A stretch of DNA of 64,000 nucleotides from Glycomyces xiaoerkulensis (GTDB lineage: Bacteria; Actinomycetota; Actinomycetes; Mycobacteriales; Micromonosporaceae): contig NZ_PGGV01000037.1 of assembly GCF_002798405.1 (NCBI RefSeq), positions 186,001-250,000 of the forward strand, given 5' to 3'. Position numbers and translations under genes: made by a program. The first letter of the stretch is position 1, and every line of letters starts with the position of its first letter. The notes under the pieces are model-generated. The model had not been told where the DNA came from and did not search any database. It was given only the letters and a program-made list of their open reading frames with translations. Below are positions 42,801 through 51,445 of this stretch, piece by piece.

Positions 42801-44256
42801 TGTACAGGTTCGTGGCCTTGAGCGGAGCGTGCCAGACGATCATCTTCGCCGAGGATGGGTCGAGCTTGCGCCAGTAGTCCCTGTGCTCCTCCTGGTCCCA
42901 GTTGGCTCCGGAGAGTGCCGCGAATACCGCGGTGTTGTTCCCGCGATCGACCAGTTCCTGAATCCGATCGGCGGTCCTGTCGTCGGCCCATCTGATCTCC
43001 TGGTCCGGCTCGTCGGCTCCAGTGTGGGAGGTCGGAACGGAATCGCGGGCCACTTCTCCGACTATCTGGTCGTTGAAATCGTCCCAGGTGATGTCGCTGG
43101 ACATGTCGAACCAGTCCATCGCCGCCAGCCGCACCTTCTGCGTCGAGCCCGCGTCACCGGTGTGGGTCTGAGTGATCCATACGGTCGTCTGCTGCACTTC
43201 ACGGTCGGCGATCGCCTGCAGGCCGTTGAACTTCATCGCCGATCGCCACGCACCGTAGGTAGAATCGCTTGCCCAGGTCTGTCGACCGGTGCACATCTCT
43301 GAGCCGGTGCCGCAGGTGATGCCGGTCGTCCGTGAGTAGGCGTTGGCGAAATTGGCGCCCTCGTCGCGGAACTTGGGGTCGATATAGATGGGGAACTCTG
43401 CCTCGGGGTCGCTCAGCAGGTCCTGGTCCGGGATCACCGTCAGCGAGTCGTCGTCCATCTCCAGCTCCATCGGAGCCGCATGTTCGGGAATGCCTGCGTC
43501 GGTGGCTGAGGAATCCCACATCCACGGGCTCTCGACGGTGAACGCCGGTCGTCCGGACTTGTCGGCGAGCGAGGCGGTGTCGGCGGCGTTATCGGAGGCG
43601 ACCGACAAACCGTGGGATTTGAACCCGAGCTCGACGCGCTTCAGCGCGGGATTCGTTGCGGCTTCGGGGGTCTTGACCACCAACGCGTAGGAGAACCCGG
43701 TCACCTCGGCATGGGCTTGCAGGTCGATCTCCGGCAGCACCTCGGGGTAAGTGATGGTGTCACCGTCGATGACCGGTTCAGGCAGCGGCTCGCCCCAGCT
43801 CAGCGTTACCGCCTCACCCTCGCGGTTGGTTGCGGTAACGAATTCGGACTCACCGCCCGACCCGAACGCGAGGTCCGAGACGGTGGCTTTGGACCGGATC
43901 GTGCCGTTCTCGTCGACTTCGAGGGTGGTGTCGGCGTCGACCCATTCGCCGGCTTGGTCGGGGACCCACTGCGGCTCTACGGTGAAGGCGGTGCTCACCG
44001 AACCGTCGGGCTGGGCGTACGAGCTGGTGGTGTAGCCGACTGAGTCGCGGATGAGTACTTCCGCACTGCATTCCGCGGCCAGTGACAGTGCGCTGGACTC
44101 GCTACGCTCCTGCAGGTCAGTGGATTCGCTACAGGTCGATTCATCGATGTCTTGGGCGGAGGCAGGGGTGTCGATGAGCAGCGCCGCACCGATCACGGCT
44201 GTCAAGCCGAGGCCCAAACCACGATGGACGAATCCAGGGGCGTGGGGTCGCTTCAC
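39841..44256 (-). CDS. Secreted LamG-repeat protein, partner of the RHS protein
   Basis: The 1471-residue protein begins with a signal peptide (HRGLGLGLTAVIGAALLIDT, cleavage near ASA-QD). It has an N-terminal Asp/Glu-rich region and a DNRLRE-like domain (about 290-460; YIDPKFRDEGANFANAYSR). Two fibronectin-like segments follow, then three LamG/concanavalin-type domains at about 800-1000, 1018-1230 and 1233-1440. Each of these has the patterns SFTVAAWAYIE, AFTVSAWAWLD and SFTVAGWARVD. Such proteins precede RHS genes in many actinobacteria and may aid secretion or surface binding. GTG 44256 lies 9 bases after GGAAA; GTG 44265 is also in frame. The gap to the RHS gene is 92 bases. Confidence 0.9.
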   Translation of the reverse strand: MKRPHAPGFVHRGLGLGLTAVIGAALLIDTPASAQDIDESTCSESTDLQERSESSALSLAAECSAEVLIRDSVGYTTSSYAQPDGSVSTAFTVEPQWVPDQAGEWVDADTTLEVDENGTIRSKATVSDLAFGSGGESEFVTATNREGEAVTLSWGEPLPEPVIDGDTITYPEVLPEIDLQAHAEVTGFSYALVVKTPEAATNPALKRVELGFKSHGLSVASDNAADTASLADKSGRPAFTVESPWMWDSSATDAGIPEHAAPMELEMDDDSLTVIPDQDLLSDPEAEFPIYIDPKFRDEGANFANAYSRTTGITCGTGSEMCTGRQTWASDSTYGAWRSAMKFNGLQAIADREVQQTTVWITQTHTGDAGSTQKVRLAAMDWFDMSSDITWDDFNDQIVGEVARDSVPTSHTGADEPDQEIRWADDRTADRIQELVDRGNNTAVFAALSGANWDQEEHRDYWRKLDPSSAKMIVWHAPLKATNLYTDGDACSTSAPGPTINDLTPTFKATAPKSLEPDNRVSFYLYERDKSHPSMLEQIDTHDVADGQVLRVSVASGKLERGRTYRWNVRARDSDAESSRYGQFSSYCYFTVNSLPEAPTAQSTEGQGCGTESDPTLVTTRTPKLAAAPRDPDGGAVELRYLFYKPSGSNIENWYVDAQAGQSTPSRLASGVVTEDGLYRWRAQTFDAFTHSSKSEFCYVRIDTTAPEPPDVARVTANPLPGDPVEFEFVGGDDVTGFEYALEGETKQAVSAADGQTKVSVTPSTGSVDHAIQVWAVDSAGNTSSPTTYWFTTVETQPAEAIGAWRFDGDGLDDAADSSLSALESAVYGPDREGRTDAAAVFDGASDTCMVADEPIVNASDSFTVAAWAYIEAPPSSGSPVVMGATGQSRSNLKLFMSSTNAWGASMYSSDTADVTAVTVFAESSNTEFSSWTHVAAAYDAPAERLRLYVNGQLVASDPVPFDPWAPTGRFAVGCGAKGNGATFHPMTGSVDDAVVFNDILTGEQLSELMDGNGMPSAVQAWYPLRGDGADVSGRGTDLTAMPTAPTWGPDQYGRAQSALQFDGSTCPTADTVPVRTDEAFTVSAWAWLDAEHTSGHPRLFSFNGAQYFSVMTKYSANSDTWTVGVTSQDSADADWGDGAVSAEAAVKEKWTHFAVTVDPDNALLQLFIDGELSDTGTIAMDWEPWRAGEFVIGCGGVEDGSRWTEWEGSISDVRLWRGALDADEVAAAHTERLSHWELGRDELGVDLWGADDLTLNGEYSWEVDRYNDCWAAYGLALGGTGWAETTGPVITTDESFTVAGWARVDDLDDYRTIVSQTGDEFGAFNLVYSPVAGRFQLSMPSAGSGDGPWTLAYAEDPPEIDESTGVGKWYHLVGQVDLGAGVIRLYVDGELQDEAPVVASPWKATGPLTIGAAEQQGEMTNQMVGAIDSVRTWSGVLDELSIQALAADRPQFEQDPDDADCSDSEEPPPL

Positions 44257-44616
44257 TTGGGGCACTTTCCTATTGGGGGTAGTGGAGATGATGAGGCATG
44301 TAAGGCCGACACTGGCTGTGACCGGAACCGCCGAAAACGTTAGCAGCGATCGCCTGAGCCCGCAGCACGAGCGACGGACTCTCTGTTAGCAAATCAGGAC
44401 CTGATATCCACAGATGTTGCCCCAAGCTGGCAATATAACGATTCGGCTTCAATGGCGACCTCAGGCTCGACCCACCATCCACAGAAGCACAGTTGATCCG
44501 ATATTCACTGTCCATACACCCCAACATTCCACTGTGATTCGCCTCAGGTCTCTCCGCCGTTGCGGCGCTCCGCCCACGGCTGTTCGCCGTCGGACCTGGA
44601 ACGTTACGATCGGTCC
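44257..44616. other. Divergent intergenic region between toxin locus and glycan cluster
   Basis: 360 bases with no credible gene. It holds the promoter of the LamG-RHS unit (minus) and probably that of the glycan genes (plus). It is moderately AT-rich at 44380-44520. No operator or repeat is recognised. Confidence 0.4.
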
Positions 44617-45324
44617 GTGTCCGCCCCCACTCACGCCCGAATCGACTCGCTGCGTGTGCAGATCGTGGTCGATGCGAGCCGGTCCAAGAGCAAGGTCGGG
44701 CCCGCCGTCTACAGTGCCCTCGGCACCTCCCGGACATCGGCACGGGTGGCGGTGCTGGTGCCCGACGAGCGCCGCGCTGAGCGGCTGCGCCGTCGCTTCG
44801 CCGACGAACCGCGAATCACCTGCGCCGACGAAGCTCCCGACACCGCCGCGCCGTACCGGCTGTGTATGCCACCCGACCTCGTGCTCCGAGTCGGCGCCCT
44901 GGACCGCATGGTCCGCGAGATCGAACGGGACCAGCTGGGCATCATCTTCCTGGCCTGCGTCAAGAACAGCGACATGCACTTCGCCCGCCTGGAGCGGCGC
45001 GAAGCGGTCGAGGCCGCGGCCCGCGCGCACCCCGGCGACAGTCGCTTCGACGCCGTCGACCGCCGTGATGGCACCCGGTGGATCGACGGGTCCGCGTGGG
45101 CCTTCGACTGGACCGACGAGTTGCCCGAGTCGCCGGACGTCACCGGGCTACACCGCGAGCTGGCCCTGCTCCGCGCCGCCCTCGGCGAGCGCGACGCGAA
45201 GCTCGCCGAGACACGAGAGCAAGCCCGGCACTGGCGGTCTCTGGCGACCGAACCACTGCGCCGACGCCTGCGGCGCGGGATGAAGCGACGCCTCGTCCGC
45301 ATTCTGCGAGGAGGTTCCCGGTGA
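44617..45324 (+). CDS. Hypothetical protein with C-terminal coiled coil and basic tail
   Basis: The 235-residue product starts at GTG 44617 (SAPTHARIDSLRVQIVVDAS); a TTG at 44560 is also in frame. I do not recognise the N-terminal alpha/beta domain (RVAVLVPDERRAERLRRRFA, RLCMPPDLVLRVGALDRMVR, GIIFLACVKNSDMHFARLER). Residues 175-215 form a coiled coil (LHRELALLRAALGERDAKLA), and the end is strongly basic (RRRLRRGMKRRLVRILRGG), like the tails of the glycosyltransferases in this cluster. The stop overlaps the Asn-synthetase-like start by GTGA, so the two are coupled. Probably a partner in glycan assembly. Confidence 0.75.
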   Translation: MSAPTHARIDSLRVQIVVDASRSKSKVGPAVYSALGTSRTSARVAVLVPDERRAERLRRRFADEPRITCADEAPDTAAPYRLCMPPDLVLRVGALDRMVREIERDQLGIIFLACVKNSDMHFARLERREAVEAAARAHPGDSRFDAVDRRDGTRWIDGSAWAFDWTDELPESPDVTGLHRELALLRAALGERDAKLAETREQARHWRSLATEPLRRRLRRGMKRRLVRILRGGSR

Positions 45325-46967
45325 ACGACGAACCGATCGCGTACCGCGCCGGGCAGTACTGGTGCGGCGCGCTCGGCCGCTGGAGCCGGGAGCGGCTCGA
45401 ACGCCTGCGGCGCGACGCGCCCGACGGCCTCTCGACCGCCGTCGAAGGCCCGACCGCGGTCCTCTGCACCACCGGAACGACCGACTCCTGGTCGTCCGGG
45501 TCCCGCCGCGGCCGGTATTGGGACCCGTTCGCCTCAGGCTCCGAACCGACACGATGGCAGGACGCCGCCGAATCGCGCCTGGCCGCCGGGCTCCAGACCG
45601 AACCGGTCGCGGCCCTGCACACCGACGCCCTCGGCCTGCACGACCTCTACTACCGTGAGATCGACGGCGCGGTCTACTTCGCCTCGCGCATCGAAGGGCT
45701 GCTCGACCTCGGCGACGCTCCACTCCACATCGGATGGGACGCCTGGGCCGCTATCCTCGCCTTCCACGCCCCCGCGGCCGACGACACGCCGTTCCGGGAG
45801 ATCCGCCGACTGCGTGCGGCCACTGCGCTTGCCGTCGATGACGGCCGCCTGTCGCGTGACTCGTTCGAACCCGGCTGGCTCCAGGAGACCGAGGACGCGA
45901 AGACCACGCCGACCGACGTCGTCGACACCGTGACCGAGGCGATCGTCCCGGCCTCCGAGGCGGCGATGACCCTCAGCGGCGGCTGGGACTCGCGGCTGCT
46001 CGGCATCCTCGCGCGCCGCCGCATCGGCGCCATCACAGCCTGGACCACCAGCGGCGACGACGGCCACGACCGGGACGTGGCGTACGCGGGCCCAGTCGCC
46101 GAAGCCCTCGGCATGGAGCACCGCACTCTGATCCCGGGCCCGGAGGCCTGGGTAGAGGAGCACGCGGCCGTGCGGGAGCGCCTGGAGTTCCAGACCCACC
46201 TCCACACCTGGATCATGCCGGTCGCCCGCAGCCTCCACGACCGGGAAAGGACCGTCATCGACGGTCTGGCCGGCGACATCCTGTTCAAGAGTGCCCTGGT
46301 CGGCAAATCCCTCGCGACCGAGACCGACGCCAGACGACGCGAACACCGGCTCTGGAAGACCTTGGAGCAGCGCCGCCTACGCGCCAACCGGATGCTGCGT
46401 CCGGCCGTGGCCGACCTCTTCACCGAGACCACGGGCGACCGGCTCCACGCCGCCGTCGCCCCCTTCATCGGCCACCGGGCCGGCGCCATGCTGGGTGTGC
46501 TGCACCTCCGCACGGCTCGGGCCATCGGCCTCTCGGGACGGTGGCTGCTCGGACCGGAGCTCGACGTCCGGACCCCGTTCGCGCACCCCGAGGTCCTTCG
46601 CGCCGCGATCCGCGTGCCGGCCGAGGAGAAGCTCGGCGGCGCGTTCTACCGGCGCATGCTCCACACCGCCGACCCCCACGTCGCAGCCCTGCCGTCCACG
46701 AACGACGGCAGACCCCTCGGCGCGCGGCGCGGCCGCAGGCAGGCGAGCCCCGAAAGCCTTCGGATACTCGGGCGCCACGTCCGCGAGGCGGAGCCGATAA
46801 TGGCCCTGCTCACGCCGACCGCGCGCCGCGCCGTGAAGGACCCCGACGCTCTGGCACTGCTCGGATCCGGCATGGGCGGCATGCGGACGCTGGCATGGGC
46901 CGGGCTCTTCGGCAACTGGCTGGAACGGCACCGAGCCCGGCTCGCGATCGACGGCTGCGGCGCCTGA
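45321..46967 (+). CDS. Asparagine-synthetase-like ATP-dependent ligase without Cys2 glutaminase nucleophile
   Basis: The 548-residue protein has a degenerate N-terminal Ntn-like domain (LHDLYYREIDGAVYFASRIE) that begins VNDEPIAYRAG and lacks the Cys2 nucleophile of glutamine-dependent asparagine synthetases. The C-terminal synthetase domain has the PP-loop SGGWDS at residues 219-224, TAWTTSGDDGHDRDVAYAGP, VIDGLAGDILF and LDVRTPFAHPEV. It should activate a carboxylate as an adenylate and join it to ammonia or another amine. Relatives include beta-lactam and lasso-peptide cyclases, but no precursor gene lies nearby. It sits in a glycan cluster, so amidation of a uronic acid or amino-acid substituent is the best inference. 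GTG 45321 overlaps the previous stop. Confidence 0.85.
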   Translation: MNDEPIAYRAGQYWCGALGRWSRERLERLRRDAPDGLSTAVEGPTAVLCTTGTTDSWSSGSRRGRYWDPFASGSEPTRWQDAAESRLAAGLQTEPVAALHTDALGLHDLYYREIDGAVYFASRIEGLLDLGDAPLHIGWDAWAAILAFHAPAADDTPFREIRRLRAATALAVDDGRLSRDSFEPGWLQETEDAKTTPTDVVDTVTEAIVPASEAAMTLSGGWDSRLLGILARRRIGAITAWTTSGDDGHDRDVAYAGPVAEALGMEHRTLIPGPEAWVEEHAAVRERLEFQTHLHTWIMPVARSLHDRERTVIDGLAGDILFKSALVGKSLATETDARRREHRLWKTLEQRRLRANRMLRPAVADLFTETTGDRLHAAVAPFIGHRAGAMLGVLHLRTARAIGLSGRWLLGPELDVRTPFAHPEVLRAAIRVPAEEKLGGAFYRRMLHTADPHVAALPSTNDGRPLGARRGRRQASPESLRILGRHVREAEPIMALLTPTARRAVKDPDALALLGSGMGGMRTLAWAGLFGNWLERHRARLAIDGCGA

Positions 46968-46976
46968 CCGCACCGC

Positions 46977-49925
46977 TCAGCGCCGCAGCATGCGCTTGAC
47001 CTTCGCCTTGAGCCGGGAGAGCACCCACGTCGGCGAGAACTTGACGTGCCAGGCCAGGTGATCGGCGCGGGACTTGTCCAGCTCGACCAGTTCCAACAGC
47101 TCCTCACGCCTGCGCCATTCGCCGCGCGAAGCCGGCAGCGGCGCCTCCTCGGGACGGGCGACCGACGACGGGGCGGACATCCGGACGATCGACGACAGGC
47201 GCTCGACATGCCGGTCGAGATCGAAGCTCTTGGCGCCGAACCACACGGCCCTGGCGAATATCGAACGCCGCTCCAGGCGCATCCGATCCTCGCCGTGGCG
47301 CGCCACCACGAGCCCGGACTGCCCGCGGTTCGCGACCTCCAGCAGACTTCCGATCGTGTATGGCGTGGTCGGAATGCGCGGGGAGAGCACCAGCCGCCAC
47401 GGCACCGACGGGTCGGCGCGGCCGTACTCCCAGTTGGTGAAGCGGACGCGGCGGTCGGCGCGCAGGGCCTCATGGACCAGCTTGAGATCGAGCCTTGGGT
47501 GATCCAATGTGGCCTCGCGGCCGGTCGTCGGCTCCGGCCACGAACCGACCAGCGTCACCCGGATGTCGCGGCAGAAGCCGTCCAGCAGCGGCATGACCGA
47601 GTCGACGACCTCCTCGAAGGAGGCGTCCTCGACGTCGACGACCACGTCGACCAGTGGCACCGTCCACGACCGGCCGCCGTTGTCCTTCCGGTGGATCGAC
47701 TCGGGGATGCGCTGGCCGTTGAGGGCCTTGCGGACCCGCTTTCCGCGGTCGCGGTTGCGCCAGCCCTCGGGGATGCCCAGGTGCCAGACCGACTCGCCGT
47801 CGTCGGGGACGAACACCCCGCCGGCCAGCCCCACCCGGTAGGCGAACTCGACGTCCTGACCGCGCACCATCTCGACGTCCATCCCGCCGGCCGCGACGAA
47901 CAGGCTCCGGTGGGTCGAGACCGTGATGCCCTCCATGACCGAGTGCAGGCGGCTCCAGTGCGCGGTGCGGAGCCGGTCGGAGCCCGCGAGGAACTTGACG
48001 TTCTTGGCCTCGAGCGCGGCATCGACGTCGAACAGTCCGTCCGCTCGGCCCGCGGCGACCTCGCGCGCCACCTGGTCCGGGCTCAGCGTACCGGTCTCGT
48101 ACTCGACGAATCGTTTGTGGCCCAACACCATCAGATTGTCGACGAGGTGATGCCAACGCAGGTGCGACTCGATATGGGCCCTGAAGGGGACCGTGTCGGC
48201 GTCGAGCCGGACGATCACCTCCCCGCTGCTGGCCGACGCCCCGACGGCCACGGCGTTCCCCGCGCCCCAGGCCTCGCCGGTGGTGCGGACGATGCGGGTC
48301 GAGGCCGGCCGCCGCTCCGGCAGCCGCAGAGGCGGGTCGCTCCGGTCGTCGACGACGACGACCTCGGTGAGCTCGGCCGGGTAGGACTGCTCGGCCAGAC
48401 CGGCGAGCACGAGGTCGAGCTTCTCCTGGCCGCCGTAGGCGGGCACCACGACCGAGACGGTCAGTCGCGGCTCGAGCCGGCCGATTTCGGCCGGCCGCAG
48501 ACTCGACCAGTCGTTGCGGGGCAGGGCTTCGCCGTCGTGCCGACCCGCGACTCCGGGCCGGTAGGGCCGGAAGTCGGGGCGGACCCCCCGCCGTTTGCCG
48601 ACGACCGAACCGTGGCGCGTGAGCCGTTCGATGAACGCCGCCGACTCGCTCCAGGTTCGGCGGAACGCGGCCTCCGCCTTGACGTCCCAGGATTCGACCG
48701 CCACGATGTCCTCGTCGGTCATGGCCTTGACGTAAACGGCGATCCGCTGCGCGACGCCGTCGCGGTAGCGGTCGTCGAGCAGATCGAGCGCGGGCGTGTA
48801 GTGACGCGCCATCCAGTCGGCCCGGCGGTCCTCCCGGCAGACCCGGTCGCGCAGGAGCCGCAGCAGCAGGTCACGGCCGTCGTAGCGGCCCATGGAGAAC
48901 ACCAGTGAGCACTCGAGCGGCATCGGGACGGCAGTGAGGTCGGCGAGCGCCTGAGGGCTGCGCAGCATGGCGTCGACGCGCTCCGGCTCGGGCCAGCGGC
49001 CACTGAGCGCGGAGTCGACCAGCGTCTTGCGGAAGCAGTTGCGGCACGAGCCGCAGGGAATCCCGGCGCCGCCGACGTGGCAAGACTGGGCGAGAACCTC
49101 TCCTCGCCAGGCCTGGTCGACCACGACGGGGGTCGAGGCCTCGGTGAGCCCGGCGGCGACCGGCTGGAACGGGAGCCCGGCCGCGGCGGTGACCGGCTGC
49201 CAGACTCGGAACGCGTGGTCGGGTCCCGGGGCGCTGAAGCGGCCGCCGCTGAGCCCGTAGACGCTGGAGGCCAGGATGCCGGTGACCAGGGCGTCGAGGC
49301 CGTCGAAGTCGGCGCAGAGCACCGCCGGGAGCGCGAACGACAGGTCGGTCGGCAGGTTTACCGGGACGCCGGTGGGGCGGCGCAGATATTCGACGTCGCA
49401 AGGGACGCGGCGCACGAGGTGGCCCTTGCGCTCGATGTCGTCGCAGGAGGCGTGCGCGGCCGCCTTGTTGATGGCGCCCTTGCCATCCTCGCGGATGACG
49501 CGATCGAGGTAATACAGGTGCGGTTCACCGGGCAGCAGAGCCACCGCGGCGACCGAGTCGACGCCGCCGGAGTATGCGACGCCGGGTCGCGGCCCGGCGG
49601 GCCGGACACGGGGTGGCAGGTCCGGATCGGCCGGTTCGAGCTCGAGGTCGAGGTGTTCGGCGACGGCGGCGGCAAAGGGTTCGCTGACGGGTCGGTCCAG
49701 GAGGAGGCGGCGACCGGCCCAGGGCCGGCACGACAGCAGCGCGGCCAGCGCCAGGACGTCGGGGTGGGTGGCGTCGAGGTCGAACCCTCCGGGCAGCCGG
49801 GCGCTCGCGGTTCGGCCGATCATGGCCTCGCCGGGGATCTCGGTCCGGTCGTCGGATTCGGGTTCGAAGTGGAGCCGGACGGCGACGGCGTCGGTCTCGG
49901 GGACGGCGGTGATAGTGGTCTTCAT
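46977..49925 (-). CDS. Fusion protein: QueC-like PP-loop ATPase domain plus GT2 glycosyltransferase
   Basis: The 982-residue protein starts at ATG 49925, overlapping the previous stop as ATGA. Residues 1-430 contain the PP-loop GVAYSGGVDSVAAVALL (SGGVDS 119-124). They also have a Cys cluster SCHVGGAGIPCGSCRNCFRK (Cys282, 291, 294, 297), much like the zinc site of QueC/ExsB enzymes. Residues 488-720 are a GT2 domain (LTVSVVVPAYGGQEKLDLVL, metal-binding DAD at 575-577, MDVEMVRGQDVEFAYRVGLA). The C-terminus has a second degenerate domain and a basic tail HVKFSPTWVLSRLKAKVKRM. The combination of an adenylating N-transferase fold with a glycosyltransferase is unfamiliar to me. It may couple an amidation-like step to sugar transfer. 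The frame is open further upstream only as an antisense-like shadow of the neighbouring gene. Confidence 0.85.
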   Translation of the reverse strand: MKTTITAVPETDAVAVRLHFEPESDDRTEIPGEAMIGRTASARLPGGFDLDATHPDVLALAALLSCRPWAGRRLLLDRPVSEPFAAAVAEHLDLELEPADPDLPPRVRPAGPRPGVAYSGGVDSVAAVALLPGEPHLYYLDRVIREDGKGAINKAAAHASCDDIERKGHLVRRVPCDVEYLRRPTGVPVNLPTDLSFALPAVLCADFDGLDALVTGILASSVYGLSGGRFSAPGPDHAFRVWQPVTAAAGLPFQPVAAGLTEASTPVVVDQAWRGEVLAQSCHVGGAGIPCGSCRNCFRKTLVDSALSGRWPEPERVDAMLRSPQALADLTAVPMPLECSLVFSMGRYDGRDLLLRLLRDRVCREDRRADWMARHYTPALDLLDDRYRDGVAQRIAVYVKAMTDEDIVAVESWDVKAEAAFRRTWSESAAFIERLTRHGSVVGKRRGVRPDFRPYRPGVAGRHDGEALPRNDWSSLRPAEIGRLEPRLTVSVVVPAYGGQEKLDLVLAGLAEQSYPAELTEVVVVDDRSDPPLRLPERRPASTRIVRTTGEAWGAGNAVAVGASASSGEVIVRLDADTVPFRAHIESHLRWHHLVDNLMVLGHKRFVEYETGTLSPDQVAREVAAGRADGLFDVDAALEAKNVKFLAGSDRLRTAHWSRLHSVMEGITVSTHRSLFVAAGGMDVEMVRGQDVEFAYRVGLAGGVFVPDDGESVWHLGIPEGWRNRDRGKRVRKALNGQRIPESIHRKDNGGRSWTVPLVDVVVDVEDASFEEVVDSVMPLLDGFCRDIRVTLVGSWPEPTTGREATLDHPRLDLKLVHEALRADRRVRFTNWEYGRADPSVPWRLVLSPRIPTTPYTIGSLLEVANRGQSGLVVARHGEDRMRLERRSIFARAVWFGAKSFDLDRHVERLSSIVRMSAPSSVARPEEAPLPASRGEWRRREELLELVELDKSRADHLAWHVKFSPTWVLSRLKAKVKRMLRR

Positions 49926-51445
49926 CTGCGGGCCATGTGTCGAAGGCAGTGGAGGAGCCACGTGGGCGAATATCGGACGTGCCGGGAGAGCCTGGCGACA
50001 CGGCGCGGCTGCCACCGCCGCTCGTTGTAGGCCCTGGCGAGGCGGCCGACCTCGTTGGGGCGGCGGCGGGACTTCGGGGCCTCGGCCTCCGGCGCGAGCC
50101 GCGCCGACTCGGCGACCTCGTCCACCGGCACGCCGAGGTGGTCGGCGCGGGCGGCGGCGGAGCGCCGGACGAGCCGGGCGGTGCCGTCGGGCGAGGGCAG
50201 TTCGACGGTGCCGACGTTGTGTTTCTCGGCGGCGCCGGTGAGCCGGGAAACGGTGTGGGTGGTGGCAGGGTAGGCCAGCGGGAGTTCGAGGCGGAAGGGC
50301 GTCGAGTGGTGGGCGGGGGGCGTCTCGGCGGCGAAGGCGACGCGCGCTTCGCCGCCGTAGTAGGCCTGGACGACCTTGGCTTCGAGCTCGTCGTCGGCGA
50401 CGACGGCGCGCTGGAGCGAGGGGTCGGGCCAGGGGGCCACGAGGGTGATGCGGATGTCGGAGCGGGCGCCGTCGAGCAGAGGGCGGACGCGGGAGTCTAT
50501 GCGTTCGAGGTCGAACTCGTCGACGTCGATGACGATGTCGACCGAGGGGACGTCGAACTGGACGCGGGGGGCCTGGCGGCGGCTGCGGTGCTCGGGCAGG
50601 CGCTGGAGGAAGAATGCGCTGCGGTATCGGTTGCCGTCGGCGGTGCGGGCCTTGATCTCGGGGACGCCGAGGTGCCAACTCGAGGTGTCGTCGTCGGGGA
50701 CGAACGCGGCGCCGGCCTGGACGAGGCGGTGCCCGAAGTCGGTGTCGCTGCCCAGGGGCATCGAGGAGTCGAAGCCGCCGGCCCGCTCGAAGAGGGTCCG
50801 GGGGAAAGAGGCCGAGGCGCCTACGAAGACGTTGGCGACGTTGCGCCAGCGGGCGCGTTTGAGGCCATCGGTGCGTTCGATGACGCTTTCGATCCACTGG
50901 GGCTTGGCTTCGGCCGGGTCGAACAGGCCGGCGGCCTCGCCCGAGGCGACCGCGTAGTGGACTTGTTCGGGTGTGTACTGGCCGGGCCGGTAGTCGACGA
51001 AGCGCTTGTGCCCGAGCACGACGAGGTAGTCGGCCAGATGGTGCCACCGCATCTGGGATTCGATGTGCTCGCGCCAGACCAGCATGTCGGCGTCGAGCCG
51101 GAGGATCACCTGGCCGTCCGAGGCGGCGACGCCGGCGTTGGTTCCGGCGGCCGAGCCCCACACCTCGTCGGGGGTGGTGATGACGCGGCAGTGCTCCGGG
51201 CGGATCTCGGGTAGGCGCAGCGGCGGGTCGCTGCCGTCGTCGGCCACGACGACCTCCAGGAGCGACTGGGGGTAGCTCTGCACCGACAAAGCGGCGAGCG
51301 CGTGGTCGAGCTTCTCCTGGGCACCGTACGCGGGCATGACTACGCTGACACTCTGCCACGGCTCCCATTCTCCAAGCCGGGGAACGGCGAACGACGAATA
51401 GTCATTGTCGGAGAGAACCGAGTGACGGGAGGTGCGAGGTGCCAT
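49922..51445 (-). CDS. GT2-family glycosyltransferase
   Basis: The 507-residue protein has a GT2 domain from about residue 30 (QSVSVVMPAYGAQEKLDHAL, VVADDGSDPPLRLPE, the DAD motif at 118-120 in LRLDADMLVWREH, and SDTDFGHRLVQAGAAF). A second, unassigned domain follows (residues 270-430; VDIVIDVDEFDLERIDSRVR). It ends with ARLSRHVRYSPTWLLHCLRH, similar to the tail of the fusion protein encoded next. It is a paralogue of that protein's GT2 part and of the plus-strand gene at 54273. No membrane helix. It should add a sugar to a lipid- or membrane-linked acceptor. It is coupled to the fusion gene through ATGA. Confidence 0.9.
   Translation of the reverse strand: MAPRTSRHSVLSDNDYSSFAVPRLGEWEPWQSVSVVMPAYGAQEKLDHALAALSVQSYPQSLLEVVVADDGSDPPLRLPEIRPEHCRVITTPDEVWGSAAGTNAGVAASDGQVILRLDADMLVWREHIESQMRWHHLADYLVVLGHKRFVDYRPGQYTPEQVHYAVASGEAAGLFDPAEAKPQWIESVIERTDGLKRARWRNVANVFVGASASFPRTLFERAGGFDSSMPLGSDTDFGHRLVQAGAAFVPDDDTSSWHLGVPEIKARTADGNRYRSAFFLQRLPEHRSRRQAPRVQFDVPSVDIVIDVDEFDLERIDSRVRPLLDGARSDIRITLVAPWPDPSLQRAVVADDELEAKVVQAYYGGEARVAFAAETPPAHHSTPFRLELPLAYPATTHTVSRLTGAAEKHNVGTVELPSPDGTARLVRRSAAARADHLGVPVDEVAESARLAPEAEAPKSRRRPNEVGRLARAYNERRWQPRRVARLSRHVRYSPTWLLHCLRHMARR

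Noticed and set aside
45321-46967. Lasso-peptide cyclase in a RiPP cluster
   Set aside because: The ligase resembles such cyclases in lacking Cys2, but no leader peptidase, RRE protein or precursor-like small gene lies nearby.
49926-51368. 480-codon N-terminal extension of the PP-loop/GT2 frame
   Set aside because: It reads the neighbouring GT2 gene in a wrong frame and yields Arg/Pro-rich text. The ATGA overlap at 49922-49925 gives a natural start.
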